NCBI GenBank assembly: GCA_013368325.1
Contig: JAACJK010000018.1
Coordinates: 62,001-126,000, forward strand
From: Ephemerocybe angulata
Lineage: Eukaryota > Basidiomycota > Agaricomycetes > Agaricales > Psathyrellaceae
Direction: 5' to 3'
Length of the DNA stretch: 64,000 nucleotides
Numbering within the stretch: the stretch's first letter is position 1; each line of letters opens with the position of its first letter. A program made the position numbers and the translations under genes. Positions 44,970 through 57,241 of the stretch are shown piece by piece. The notes under the pieces were generated by a model. That model did not search any database. It worked only from the letters and a program-made list of their open reading frames with translations, and was not told the DNA's origin.

Positions 44970-46950
44970 CTTCATCAGTCCCACCGACTTTCTTCCCTTC
45001 GCCTTCTTGTCCACTCTCCTCCTCTACTCTCACATAACTCTCTTATACGTGCCCCCTGCGCCCTCGTTGCCCTTAGCCCGCTCTGCCTTCGCTGTCCACG
45101 GCGAGTTCGAGGCAAGTCCACCATTTGGTCTGATTCGTCAGACGCTGTATTGATATCTTTTCCGTGTTCTTAGAAATCGTCTGACCTCAATCGTAGACGC
45201 TCGTGAGAAACTGACTACACTATCCCCAAGACCACCCTCGTCGTCGTAGTCGAACGCCCGCTCGCCGTTTTACATCCCAGACAAAAGGTAAGTCTATTCC
45301 CGGCTACGCTAATACATCGCAACTATTACTGACTACCCTTCTCCTATATCCTCCTATCGCCGCGTGCCGCGCAGGCCGAATCTCGAATGGTCAGTCATTC
45401 TAGCAGGTATCCACGTTCACTTACCGTATGTTCAACCCATCAAGCCCTCCTCGCAAGACGACGCACGGCAAGCCTGCCGCGCTACACGTCGACGTTCGCT
45501 TGAACGAATGCCGTGAAATCTAGGGAACACGGTGAGTACGTTTCGGCACACTAGTGTGTGTGCGAGAAGGCTCGCCGAACTGTGCCAGACGCGGTCAGTC
45601 TCAGTCCCCCCGGCGAACCACCCTCGAATCGGTACCGTCGTCGTAATCGTAATCGTCGTCTTCGCCGTTTCGTGGTTATCATTAACCTTATCCGTCGCGT
45701 CTGGACGACACTCTACGGTGAGCTTATCATTTCACAAGATAACTATGCCGAGCTTGACTCACCTTCATCGCTAGACTTCGCCCCACCACGGATGCTGCCA
45801 CTGTCGTCGTCGCCGTCGCCACTTGTACTATGCCTACGATTGTGCTGGTAAGTTTATCAGTTCCGTTGCATCGCAATAGACTAGCTGACAGACTCACGTT
45901 TAACCATCCGTCTCTGCTCCAGACGTCCGTCACCGCCCTCAACCTCGCCCGTCGTGCAGCGCCGGTGGCGCAGTAACCAGTTCGCCCATCGGCGCGCAGG
46001 GTGCTCGCGTTCTCGAGCGTCGGACCCGGCACAAGGGTAAGCAAACTCTTGATTCGCACCGCGTCGGTTCGTTGCGATGTTCGAACTTCGCCTTGAGCTC
46101 GGCAGTACCCCCCGACGTGCGCATCCATATGCGTTCGTTCGCGCAGCGCCATCCTACGCAGGCAGACTCGCGTTTCCTCCATCCGGTTCTGGCTGGCTCG
46201 GCTCGGCTTGTGTTCGCGGTTGCGCGAGGTGCTGGTGCTGCGAGTGTTGTGAGGCGCGGCGCGGGGCGAGTGAACTGTCGCCGACTGCCGATGTACAACT
46301 CGTGTTCGGGGTTGCGTGTGTTTGCTGGAAGTCGGGTTTATTTGCGAGCGGGCGGCCAGGGGGTGGATGTGAAGGGCTTGGATGGAACGTGAGTTCGGAG
46401 TCATCAGAGAAGCCGCCTGAACTCACCGGCCTGATAGTGCTGTCTTGTCGACCCAGAGACGCGGCGCGTTTCGTTCGGTTCTGGCTGGCCCGGTGCGCGA
46501 GGTGCCGCTCGTGTGTGAAACGCGCCGAACGATGGAGCTCCGGGCGATGGGTGTCTTGATTGAGGGCGAGGGAATGGTCGCGGGATGGCCGATGGACTTG
46601 TGTATGGGCGTGCGTGCGTGTGCGGGCAATCGGGATTTACGGGTGGCCGTGAGGCGATTGAAGGGTGGATCTTCTAGCAGACGTGAGTGAGTTTGTGTTC
46701 ATCTGGGGAGAGCCGTCTGAGCACTGACCTTGTGAGTCTCTACGCAGAGGCTCCGCCGTGTGTGCTGCCGCTAACCTGTCCTTGCGCCAGGATTCGCCCT
46801 CCTGACTTGGAAGCCTGGCGTTGGGCCCTCTGGCACTGCCCAACCGATGGACATGTGCGATTGGCTTCATCTCGCGGCCCTGCGTGTGTCGAAGTCAGAC
46901 TTTGAAGGCATGGCGATGCCGGTCGACCGCCGATATGGGATCTAGCTAGC
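44970..46950 (+). other. Intron-rich candidate transcript, block D of unit 1
   Basis: Downstream of the TATA box are repeated GTAAGT/GTGAGT donors (45290, 45531, 45719, 45849, 46035 and 46390 region) and CAG/TAG acceptors at 40-80 nt. Pieces between include an Arg-rich one (a run of CGT and CGC codons around 45630-45670). No single frame spans them. Compared with unit 2, about 370 bp are deleted here near 45210. It ends close to the leader of ChAP copy 2, so it may also influence that gene's promoter. Confidence 0.4.
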
Positions 46951-47413
46951 TGGAGGTTGGGTGGTGCTCGTAGACGCCGGATATGTAGATTAGCTTCGCG
47001 TACCTCGTTGTGTAGCGTGGTGGCGCGACGGCAATCAGCAGGAGAAGGGGGGACGGGCGCTGGAGACAGGCGAGACGAGGGATCTGGGGTGCTGGCGGTC
47101 GAGCACGAAGGGGCCGCGCAGCGAATGAGAGCTGCTGAGCCGCGCAGCCTTGCGTCGAAAACGGGTCCAGGGAGCCAATCACAGCGGTCGGCGCATCAGG
47201 GCAGCCGGTGCGAGGCGTGCAGATGCGAGCAGAGAGGGCGAGAGGGCGCAGTGGTGGACGTGGAGGGACTGTGCAGGTGAACGGTGGTGCCAAACAGACG
47301 CCGCGGTTTTGCCGAAGAAGGCGCAGACAAACAGCCCACAACAGCTGCATCGACGACGAGCAGCGCCTCGACGTCCCCTCTAACGACCAGGCTATCTCAC
47401 ACCAGCGGACACG

Positions 47414-49797
47414 ATGGCCATACCGCCAGAGGTCCTGTACAAGGACATTCCAGAACTATTCGAGGTGCGCACCAATGTGCCGTGGTCCTGGCCATGCCCT
47501 GATGACGTTCGCAGATCGACCTCGGAGAGGCGTTGACGGCGCGGACGGAGGCTCTGTGTACGTGGCCGCGCGATCGCACTTGCACCTTGGGTGACTGACG
47601 GCTCTACAGCGACGTTTAGAGAGCTAGGGCCGCCGGATCTGTGCCATGTTGTGAAGAGCACCGGGCGCACGGGGCAGCGCGATGTACGCACAGCAGTCGA
47701 TTGCGGGATGGACATACCTCTGACATGGCGCAGCTAGGATCCTATCACTACGTGTCGGGCGTCGATGCGTCGTCCTCGGCTTCGTTGGCCGCCTATATCA
47801 ACTCCCTCACCTACGCCATCGAGGAGAATTCGGCGTGGTTCTCGAGCACGGCAAAGTGGAAAGTCAGGAATGGGTGCTACTGGTGCGTTCTGCTTCGATG
47901 ATACGTCACACTATCCCCTCATCCCGTACCCAGCTGCTTCAACGCCTTCTCGCGCGTCGACATGCGAGTCGACGTCAAGATTCCCGGAGGAGTGAACGCG
48001 TACGTCATTGACCTACGCGGCGAACGGTGCGCACTTCCCTCCTCAGTCCCCATACGCCGTTAAGCGCCCACCTCCACAGACACGAAGCGACGCCCGAAAT
48101 CTGGCAAGAAACCTACGTCTCCGCCCTCCTGCGCGCCATCCTCTACTCGGACGACCCCACCTACACCCTCGAAGCCTACCGCAAGCTCGACCCCATCACC
48201 AACGCAGAGGGCGAGCTGCGCTTCCTCCAGGCCGCCGAGGCGCTGTTCTCGAAAGGCTGGCAGGTCGGCTCGGACCCCGAGATCCAGGTCGCGACCGTCG
48301 TGTCCAACCACTTGACCGCCGGCATTATGAAGTACTTTGGGGATAGCGGGCGGTTTCAACAGGCTGCCAACATGTTCGAAAAGCTCATGGTGCATGAGCT
48401 CGAAGTGTCGTCGCTTCTCGCGCGCAGTTACATCGGAATGAGTGAGTCGTCAGCTATATATCAGGGCTAGAATTGACGATGTACAGATGAAGAAGTGAAG
48501 GCCGTCCAGATCATCGCCAACGCCATGAAGGAGACACCGCAATCCTACACCCTGCTCCACGCGCAGTGCGACTTCCTCCGCACAAAAGGCAAATACGAAT
48601 GGGCCGTCAAGCTCGCGCGTCAAGCCGTCAACTGCGCCCCAAGCGAATTCGTGACCTGGGAAAAGCTCACCGATCTCTACATCGACCTGGGCCAATACGA
48701 TTCCGTGAGTCCTTATCCCTCCGTCCGTCCGTCGCTAACCATGCCTGCAGGCATTGCTGACCCTGAACTCGTGCCCCATGTTCACCTTCAACGGCCGAGA
48801 CGCCCACCGCACGCTCCCCGTCGCCAAAATCCACCTCCCCTTCACCCGCGCCATCGGCGAGATCTTGCCCGAGCGCACCAAGACCGAAGACGACGAGGCC
48901 GACCCCGCGCTGCAGCGCCTCCCCGCGCCAGGGCTGAGGGGCACCTGGGCCAGAGCGTACAGTTTGCTCACGCGGCTGGTGGCGCAGATCGGGTGGGACG
49001 AGCTGTTGAAGACGCGGAGCAGTGTGTTTGTGATGGAGGAGGAGTATCGGATGCAGAAGGCGCAGGGGGATGTTGTTAAGCATGTTGGGGGGAATGGACA
49101 TGCGGCGAGTGGGAGTAGGGGGGTTATACATGAGGATGGGACGGTCATGCAGGACGATAAGGCGAGTACGCGCGGGATCATTGCGCCGCCTAGTCCTGAG
49201 CCGGCCGAGGTGCCCACGATTAAGGTCTCGAGCGACAGCGTCGACCTGCGTGCGGATCCGAAAGGCAAGGCGCGTGCGAAGGTCGAGGACGAGGACGCGG
49301 AGGAGGGCGATATCGTCGCGACGCCCTCGCATCTGCGCAACGGTGTCAGTGCGCTGGTGGAGAAGCCCGTGCAGGCGGCGGGCGAGGACAAACAAGACTC
49401 GAGCGACATCACCGCCGTCGCGCAGGCGGAGCCCTTCTCCTTCAGCAACAAGCGGCTGTGCGAGCGGTGGCTCGACAACCTCTTCATGGTGCTCTACGAG
49501 GACCTGCGCGTGTGGACGATCTTCCGCGCGGAGGTGGCGCATTTCAAGACGCAGCACGTGGCGTACCGCAAGACGGGGATGGAGTGGGAGATTTTGGGGG
49601 ATCTGGGGGTGAGGCTGCATCATAAGGAGGAGGCGAAGGAGGCGTATCAGAGGTGTTTGGATGGGACGAGGTACTCGGTGAAGCCGTGGGCGAGGCTGAT
49701 GGAGATGTATGCGGAGGAGGGGGATATTACGAGGGCGATTAGGGTCCAGTATCATAGATTGAATGTTATGGTTTTGTACGAGGACCTGCGCGTGTGA
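47414..49797 (+). CDS. ChAP family protein, copy 2
   Basis: Exons 47414-47464, 47515-47557, 47610-47683, 47734-47882, 47934-48026, 48080-48441, 48487-48704 and 48751-49797 give 678 residues, nearly identical to copies 1 and 3 over most of the length (all GT-AG, same phases). Two differences stand out. A 46-nt phase-0 intron (48705-48750) cuts the QYDS|ALLTLNS motif, where the other copies are continuous. The C terminus is rearranged: after GDITRAIRV the sequence reads QYHRLNVMVLYEDLRV and stops; its VLYEDLRV is a second copy of a motif found about 85 residues earlier (49487-49510). The frame is intact, so expression is possible, but the family's C-terminal end is missing. Exomer cargo-adaptor function is inferred. 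Confidence 0.84.
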
Positions 49798-50564
49798 TTC
49801 CGTTGACCGGTGAGTGTTGATCTATTGATGAGGTGCTACCATTGCTGATTGACGCTTGCTCAGTGTGCTGATCGATGCTTGCTCACTGTGATGCGCTTGG
49901 CTGCGCTCGTCGGGAATATCCTTTTATAGCTGGAAAGTTTCCTTTTGGGGTAAAAAAGTCGAAAAAAGCGCTAACTTAAACACTCTATCTAATACATTCA
50001 GGCTCTTCAGAACGGTCTACCCATACATTGCCCGTGAATACAAGTCCTGTTGAAGAACATGCAGCGCACGGGCATAGTATAGCTCGGGGTCACAGCTCAC
50101 CCTTCGCTGGGGAATGCAAAGGATTCCATCTAGCTTATATATGCCCTCACGGCGCACGGACCATTGACGTGGCCAAACCGCCAAGGGAGCAACCGGGCAT
50201 TCCGGCTGCCTCACGGTGCGTCCTCTTCGCCTCCGAGTCCCTTGCGCCTGGAGTCAATAATCAGTCCAGCGGCACCTGGATTGATTATTTCCTCCGGGCA
50301 GTGGGCAAGGCTACTTCAAGTTGCTAACACTTCTATTGCTGCCCTCGATGTGGTGTACTGTGCTTGATTCCTCTCCTTTCTCTTTACAAGTATGCTAACA
50401 TGTCTTACCTTTAGGTCATGTGTATGGAAGGGACTTGGCTGGAGGAGGGGAGAAAGAGTAATTATGTAGACCCCTGTATGTACGTACAACGGTTCCCAGC
50501 TCCGGCTTAATGAAATCAAGTTATTCTCGGCGCGATGCTCGAATCTCGATGAGCCGAGTTGGTG

Positions 50565-52230
50565 AATTCATGCTCCGATTATTCTTGGGTAACGGTTTAC
50601 CCTCGATTCATTCTGACTTCTCCCACAACATGTGTCGTGGTCTGCGGCTGCGACGGGCACTCCTCCGTTTCTTTGCTACCACACCTCATGACTCGCTGGT
50701 ACCCATACACTCGCTCGGTTTTGGTATGTCTTCTTCGTTTCTCTATTTCACTTTTACCGCACCTCACGACTTGCTGGAAAGCTTACCAAAGGATGCTGAG
50801 ACGACCGTTCAATGGTACGACTTCATTTGTTCGGCACGCAGTTGCTGACGCCCCAGCCGTCCGCCAGCACGACTCCATGTATCCGTCCGCTTCCTTTTGC
50901 TGGCTTCGTTACGGTAATGAAACATACGGCTTTCAACCGACTCCATACAGTGCTAAAGACGATATCCACAGCTCGCCGCCGTTCGAAGACTTCCCTCGCC
51001 GCAATCGTTCTTCCGCACGATTCGAACCTTGACCCTGCACGTCCCTTTTCGGCCAACACCAACCCAGCTCGATTTCCAGACGAGCCAACTCCCGCGACGA
51101 CCAACACCAATTCATCACGGTTCCCGGACGTCAGAAAATCGATTTTTCATACCTCAAGCTTGGCATCGGGTGCTCCTTGGAGCACCGGCTGAGGGAAAGC
51201 TAAGGTACGTCTACGCCTCTTCGCTTTCGCTGCCAACGCTGAGGATGTACATAGACCTCAAAACACCGTTTTCCGGACGCTCGAAAATCGATTTTCCGAA
51301 CCTCAAGCTCGCCGTAGACTGCAGGACGCTCCCTGAGGCCGCCAAGGTACGTTCACGTCTGGCCTCGTTCACTGCCACATGTGCTTATACACTGTGGGCG
51401 TACATAGCTCTCGCACCGCCGGATCTTCAATCTGAGCCGATTAACGGACGCTCGAATATCATATTTCGGAATCTCGAGCTCGCCGCGCCCTTTCCAGCCA
51501 ACGCCAATCAACCCCGATTCCCGGACGCTCGAAAATCATATTTCCAATCTCAAGGCTCGGCGTAGACTGCGGGACCACTGCGGATGCTTCCTGAAGCAGG
51601 CGAACAACAGGCGAAGGTACGTCCACACCTCTTTGAGTGTCACATATTCTCAGGCACGGTCCAGGAGGGCGTCCATAGACGTCTCGACGCCGTTTCCCGG
51701 ACCTCTAAAAATTGATTTTTCGCCCCTCTCGTCAAATCTGCGCCGGTGAGCATTCGGAGCCCTGAGTGACGCCACTCCTATCACTGATTCTGTGTCTAGA
51801 GACGCCAGAATTGGGCCAGAAGCCCGTGCGATCCTGGATAGGTAAGCAGGTGTTCGCCGACTTCTCGAGGCACGCGACTTCCAGGGCTCACGCAACATCC
51901 CTTTTTAGCTCCAGCCGCCTCTGCGAACAATTAATCTCGTCAACGCCGTGCAGGTTCGCCCTTCACATTTCTCATCCCAGAGTCCCATCACCTGAACCTC
52001 ATCAACATTCCAGGCCACACGCAACTCGTCTCGCCGTCGCCCATACGTCAGAGCACATCGCTTCTGCGCCGCACGGTATGCCATAACCCATTTCGCTTTG
52101 CCTACTTTCCGGACTCATTTAAACTCTAATTAGCCACGCAACGAGAACTTGACGTGAACGTGAGTAGAGCAAATCACCTTTTTCTCATTCCGTACTGATC
52201 ACATCTCAATTAGTAGTGACGACGTTCGCT
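50565..52230 (+). other. Intron-rich candidate transcript, block B of unit 2
   Basis: Counterpart of 40730-42360. Splice-like borders are well kept: donors GGTACGTC (51204), GGTACGTT (51347), GGTACGTC (51615), GGTGAGCA (51745), GGTAAGCA (51840) with matching CATAG, CTAG and TTTAG acceptors. The module TTCCGGACGCTCGAAAATCG then CCGAACCTCAAGCTCG appears at 51271 and in degenerate form at 51445 and 51525. No long frame results. Confidence 0.45.
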
Positions 52231-52259
52231 TGGGATTAGCTATTTGCGTTCAAGTTAAT

Positions 52260-53400
52260 GATCCGCCCTCATAACTCTCTCGTTAGTTTCACAGAAATTC
52301 GGCACGTCGAGCGATGACGGGGTTGATTTAGGTTCATTTTTATACTCGTTGTCAGCATAGCGTACGTACGTACAGTCGACATCCACACTAAATGGCGAGC
52401 GGAGCACTCCCGCTGCCGTGAGCGTCGCAGGCCTGGAGTGTACTTGCCGGCACAACCGCCACCCAGCCCTCACGGTTGCCTCACGGCCCATCCGTCCCTC
52501 TCGCTTTCCACAATTAGGTTGAGCGAGCTGGGTAAGGGCCCAAGGCACATGTACGTTACCCCCGTTACATGCGTCCCGCGCCAGCGCGGGTACGCCGGAA
52601 TGCTGTTCATCTTCTCGGAATGAATAAATCACACTTGGTTGAATATCCTACCTATACAAACACCTCTACATGGCTAGGCCATGTATAGTAGGCGCTACTG
52701 TACGTACGCAGGTGACTCTTTCTGTGAGGAAGCCTATTTCGTGGCCAGGCCGATCGAATGACGCAGATCGGATGCGCACGTCGACGGGCGCTTATTTCGG
52801 CGCCAACGAAACGGGGCGTGTTGCGCACATCCACAGCGAGTTAAACGCTACATTATGCACTGAACCCCACTCTGAGGTTTACTTGGCTTACCCTCGAGCT
52901 CTCCACTTCCCTGCATGAGGCGACATTCCTGACACACAGCCGGGATCTCGTCCACACACTGTTCGTTGCAACGCTGCCATTACACCAGTTCCAGAGTTCT
53001 AGATTAGTTTACGTGAAAGAGGTACGTACTAATGCAACCGGGACTCCCACTGCCATCGGTTCCGAGTCCAGGAAGGGAGTTTAATTGAGAGCGGGCTTGA
53101 AGGGAAACCGGGTTCCGGGGGAGGAACGTGGCGCGAATGAACGATTGCGCACATACATCTCCGACATCCCGCTGCTGCATTCATACCAAACTACTAATTC
53201 CAACACCCGCAGAGCATCTGGGGCATAGTGATATCGGCTTACCTATTGATAGATTTGTTGAGTTGGTGACCGGGATCCGAGAATTCAAACCGAGATCTGC
53301 CCCCAGTTGGCGCCGAGAGCAGGGTCAATTCGCGATGTCGCACACATGTTACCTTGTCTCTAGAGAACTATTTGAAACAATTACATGTGGGATATGGGAC
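52260..53400. other. Spacer block C of unit 2
   Basis: Counterpart of 42620-43650, shorter through an internal deletion near 53160. No gene is recognised. Confidence 0.4.
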
Positions 53401-54456
53401 GTGGGGTGATAACGAGGCCAAAGGTAGCCGCGCTGATGCAAAGCGAAAGAATGACATGGCCAAGACACAAAACTCGCGAAATAGGCGCCCAAACGCGAAA
53501 CCAGCGAAACAACGCTAGCACGGTGTCATGCTTAGACTCGTAAATACCTCCAATGCACGTATAGCATACCCCTATTTGAGGTATGAATGTGTTTGAGAGT
53601 TGAAGTGGAACGGAAACCTTTATGAATTGGATCTCGATGGATTCCTGCAATGCTCCTCCTCCTGGCTGCACGCACCCGCGCAACGGCGATTCCACCAATC
53701 CAACATAAGAGCCGGTACCATATCTATCAAGCATAGCCGGGAAAAACGTCAGGGTGAATGTTCATAGAACCCCTCGGGTATCTAAGTCGGAATTTTCGCT
53801 GACATTGAGTTTGTGGACAGGAATACGATGGGGAGGAGATAGGCCCGAAATACGCATCGTAGAATGAATCTGGCGTATTTTTAAACAACATTACCACATA
53901 TACGTACGTACTCAAACCATGTAATGCCCTCCGATTGCGCCAAGTCGGTCTCGATGAGTTGGAGCGAGCGTGCAGATGGATGTGCGCGCAGACGCGTCTA
54001 TCGCACAACACAGCACCATTGACAATCCAACGGGTACAGATGGCCTCCAATTCCCTACCCCTATGCTACCCCTTGGTGAGAACCAACCTCCCACCCTATC
54101 CCATAGCCTTATCTTTACCAAATGCTCGATGAAACGAGTGCTCGGTCCCCTGCTCCCCCCTCACCCCATTCGACACAAATGAGCCCATTCAATGTACACA
54201 TCCCGCGTTTTCCCTGACTTGGCATGCTCGGCAAAGTCCCATCACTTGACAACAGACAGCTGATATGACTTTTAGGCTGGTTCCTGAGGGAAGATTGAGC
54301 GAAGAGCGAATCGGCGCAGAGGGATACGCACGTAAAGCGGGCGCTTGGGCGCCTTGGACTCTTCGCATTCGCGGTTCCGCCGTTCCGATGTGCTGTAAAA
54401 TAGGATACCTGACGTGTTCTGTGTGCCGAGGCCCGCCGATTAAGGGTGCTCAGATG

Positions 54457-54462
54457 TATAAA
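54457..54462 (+). promoter_or_regulatory. TATA box of block D transcript, unit 2
   Basis: TATAAA about 135 bp before an ATG that is directly followed by a GTAAGT donor (54592-54597); a pyrimidine-rich start region lies between. Confidence 0.45.
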
Positions 54463-54489
54463 GGTGAAGGGGACTCGGAGGGTTGAGAT

Positions 54490-56780
54490 CATCATTCCCC
54501 AGCGATGATTCTCCTTCCCTCCCATTCCTAGTCCCACTTCGCTCTTCATTACTGCTTTAGTCTTTCCTTCTACCACGACAACGAGCTCATGGTAAGTCTT
54601 CACCTCTTTTTGCTAGTCCTTGTGTTGATTGTCTTTCCGCTCAGAGTAGAAAGCGTCTGACCGTTGGTGGCCTCTGAGTTGTAGTCGTTCAAGGCATTTT
54701 TGGTTTTCTATTCGTTAGACGCTTTATTGATATCTTTTCCGTGTTCTTAGAACTCGTCTGACCTCAATCGTAGACGCTCGATACGTCAATCACTTGTTGG
54801 TGAGCACTCTTAGTGTTTTTTTGATTCTCCTTCCAGTTACTGACCTTACCTTTGCATTTCGTAGCCATCTCGATCACACTTGGATCACACCAACTTCGAG
54901 GCTGAAACGACAGTAAGTGTATCCATTTTCTACAGCCACGGTGATATAGCTTACATTGAATTGATTCATGGGTCTGTCCAGTGCTGGAGCCGTCGTCGCT
55001 GACCGTGACTTCGAGGCTGGTCCTCTTGCCGGTTGATTTATCAAGAACCTCTTCATTCGTCCGCCGGCTTGCTAGCAGGATCAAGAGTTGAAGATGCCCA
55101 AAAGTAAGTCTATTCATCTTCAACTGTACTACTACGACATGAGAAACTGACTACACTATCCCCAAGACCACCCTCGTCGTCGTAGTCGAACACCCGTTCG
55201 CCGTTTTACATCCCAGACAAAAGGTAAGTCTATTCCCGGCTACGCTAACACATCGCAACTATTACTGACTACCCCTTCTCCTATATCCTCCTATCGCCGT
55301 GTGCCGCGCAGGCCGACTCTCGAACGGTAAGTCATTCTAGCAGGTAGTCACATTCACTTACCGTATGTTCAACCCATCAAGCCCTCGCTCGCAAGACGAC
55401 GCACGGCGAGCCTGCCGCGCTACACGTCGACGGCAGCTTGAACGAATGCCGCGAAATCTGGGGAACGCGGTGAGTACGTTTCGGCACACTAGTGTGTGTG
55501 CGAGAAGGCTCACCGAACTGTGCCAGACGCGGTCAGTCTCAGTCCCCCCGGCGAACCACCCTCGAATCGGTACCGTCGTCGTAATCGTCGTCTTCGCCGT
55601 TTCGTGGTTATCAGTAACCTTGTCCGTCGCGTCTGGACGACACTATACGGTGAGCTTATCATTTTACAAGAGAACTATGCCGGGCTTGACTCACCTTCAT
55701 CGCTAGACTTCGCCCCACCACGGATGCCGTCGCCGCCGTCGTCGCTTGTACTATAGCTACGATTGTGCTGGTAAGTTTATCAGTTCCGTGCATCGCAATA
55801 GACAAGCTGACTCACGTTTAACCATTCCATTCGTCTCTGCTCCAGACGTCCGTCACCGCCCTCAACGTCGTCCGTCGTGCAGCGTCGGTGGCGCAGTAAC
55901 CAGTTCGCCCATCGGCGCTCAGGGTGCCGCGTTCTCGAGGGTCGGGCCCGGCACAAGGCTAAGCAAACTCTTGAATCTTGATTCGCACCGCGTCGGCTCG
56001 TTGCGATGTTCGCTTCGCCTTGAGCTCGGCAGTATCCCGACGTGCGCATCCATATCCGTTCGCTCGCGCAGCCCCATCCTACGCAGGCAGACTCGCGTTT
56101 CCTCCGGTTCTCGGCTCGTGTTCGCAGTTGCGCGAGGTGCTGCTCGTGTTGAGGCGCGGCGCAGGGGCGAGTGGACTGTCGCCGACTGCCGATGTACTCG
56201 TGCGTGTGTTTGCTGGAAGTTGGGATTTGCGAGCTGCGGCCAAGGGTGGATGCAAAGTGCTTGGATGAAGGTGAGTTCGTAGTCATCGGAGGAGTCGCCT
56301 GGAACTCACCAGTCTGATTGTGCTGTCTTGTTGTCCCTGAGACGCGTGTTTCGTTCGGTTCTGGCTGTCCCGGTGCTCGCAGTTGCGCGTGGTGCCGCTC
56401 GTGTGCGAAACGCGCCGAACGATGGAGCTCCGGGCGATGGGTGTCTTGATCGTTCGAAGGCGAGTGATTGGTCGAGACGGCCGATGCACTTGTGTTTGGG
56501 CGTACGTGCGTGTGCGGGCAGAGTGGGCGTGAGGCGATTGAATGGTGCATCTACTAGCAAACGTGAATGAGTTCGTGTTCATCAGGGGAGAGCCGTCTGA
56601 GCACTCACCGTGAGCTGCCGCTAACCTGTCATCGCGCCAAGAGACTTGGAAGCCTGGCGTTGGGCGCTCTGGCACTGCCCGAACGATGGAGATGAGAGGT
56701 TGGCCCGTGTCGAAGTAAAACTTTGCAGGCGTGGCGATGCCGGTCAACCGCAGATCTGGGATCTAACTAGTTGGAGGTCG
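54490..56780 (+). other. Intron-rich candidate transcript, block D of unit 2
   Basis: Longer version of block D. Exon-like pieces and borders: ATG|GTAAGTCTT (54592), TCAG|AGTAGAAAGC (54647), CTTAG|AACTCGTC (54750), TTG|GTGAGCAC (54800), GTAG|CCATCTCG (54865), ACA|GTAAGTGT (54911), CCAG|TGCTGG (54982). The remainder resembles unit 1. The spliced frame from the first ATG ends after about ten codons, so a protein is unlikely from that start. A spliced non-coding RNA or a decayed gene are the options. Confidence 0.42.
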
Positions 56781-57241
56781 GGTGGTGATCGTAGATGTCG
56801 GATATGTAGACTAGAATCGCGTACATCGTTGTGTAGCGTGGCGGCGCGGCGGCAATGAGCAAGAGAAGGGGGGACGGTCGGGGGAGACAGGAGAGACGAG
56901 GGATCTGGGGTGCTGGCGGTCGAGCACGAAGGGGCCGCGCAGCGAATGAGAGCTGCTGAGCCGCGCAGCCTTGCGTCGAAAACGGGTCCAGGGAGCCAAT
57001 CAGAGCGGTCGGCGCAAGAGGGCAGCCGCTGCGAGGCGTGCAGATGCGAGCAGAGAGGGCGAGAGGGCGCAGTGCTGGACGTGGAGGAGGGAGGGACTGT
57101 GCAGGCGCAACGGTGGTGCCAAACAGACGCTGCGGCTTTGCCGAAGAAGGCGCAGACAAACAGCCCACAACAGCTGCATCGACGACGAGCAGCGCCTCGC
57201 CGTCCCCTCTAACGACCAGGCTATCTCACCCAGCGGACACG

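Larger units (their letters stand above)
37030..47290. repeat. Direct repeat unit 1 (about 10.3 kb)
   Basis: First of three head-to-tail copies. It holds ChAP copy 1 and about 7.3 kb of spacer. The left boundary is where similarity of the 5' leaders begins, and the right boundary is where the same leader recurs (about 47295). Order of landmarks in the spacer: hairpin at 40.2, intron-rich block B at 40.7-42.4, block C at 42.6-43.65, TATA and intron-rich block D at 44.9-46.95 kb. Confidence 0.85.
47291..57120. repeat. Direct repeat unit 2 (about 9.8 kb)
   Basis: Second copy of the segment, with the same order of landmarks: ChAP copy 2, hairpin near 50030, block B at 50.57-52.23, block C at 52.26-53.4, TATA at 54457 and block D to 56.78 kb. 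It differs by indels: no MITE in intron 5, an additional intron in the gene, a rearranged gene end, and about 370 bp more in block D. Confidence 0.85.
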
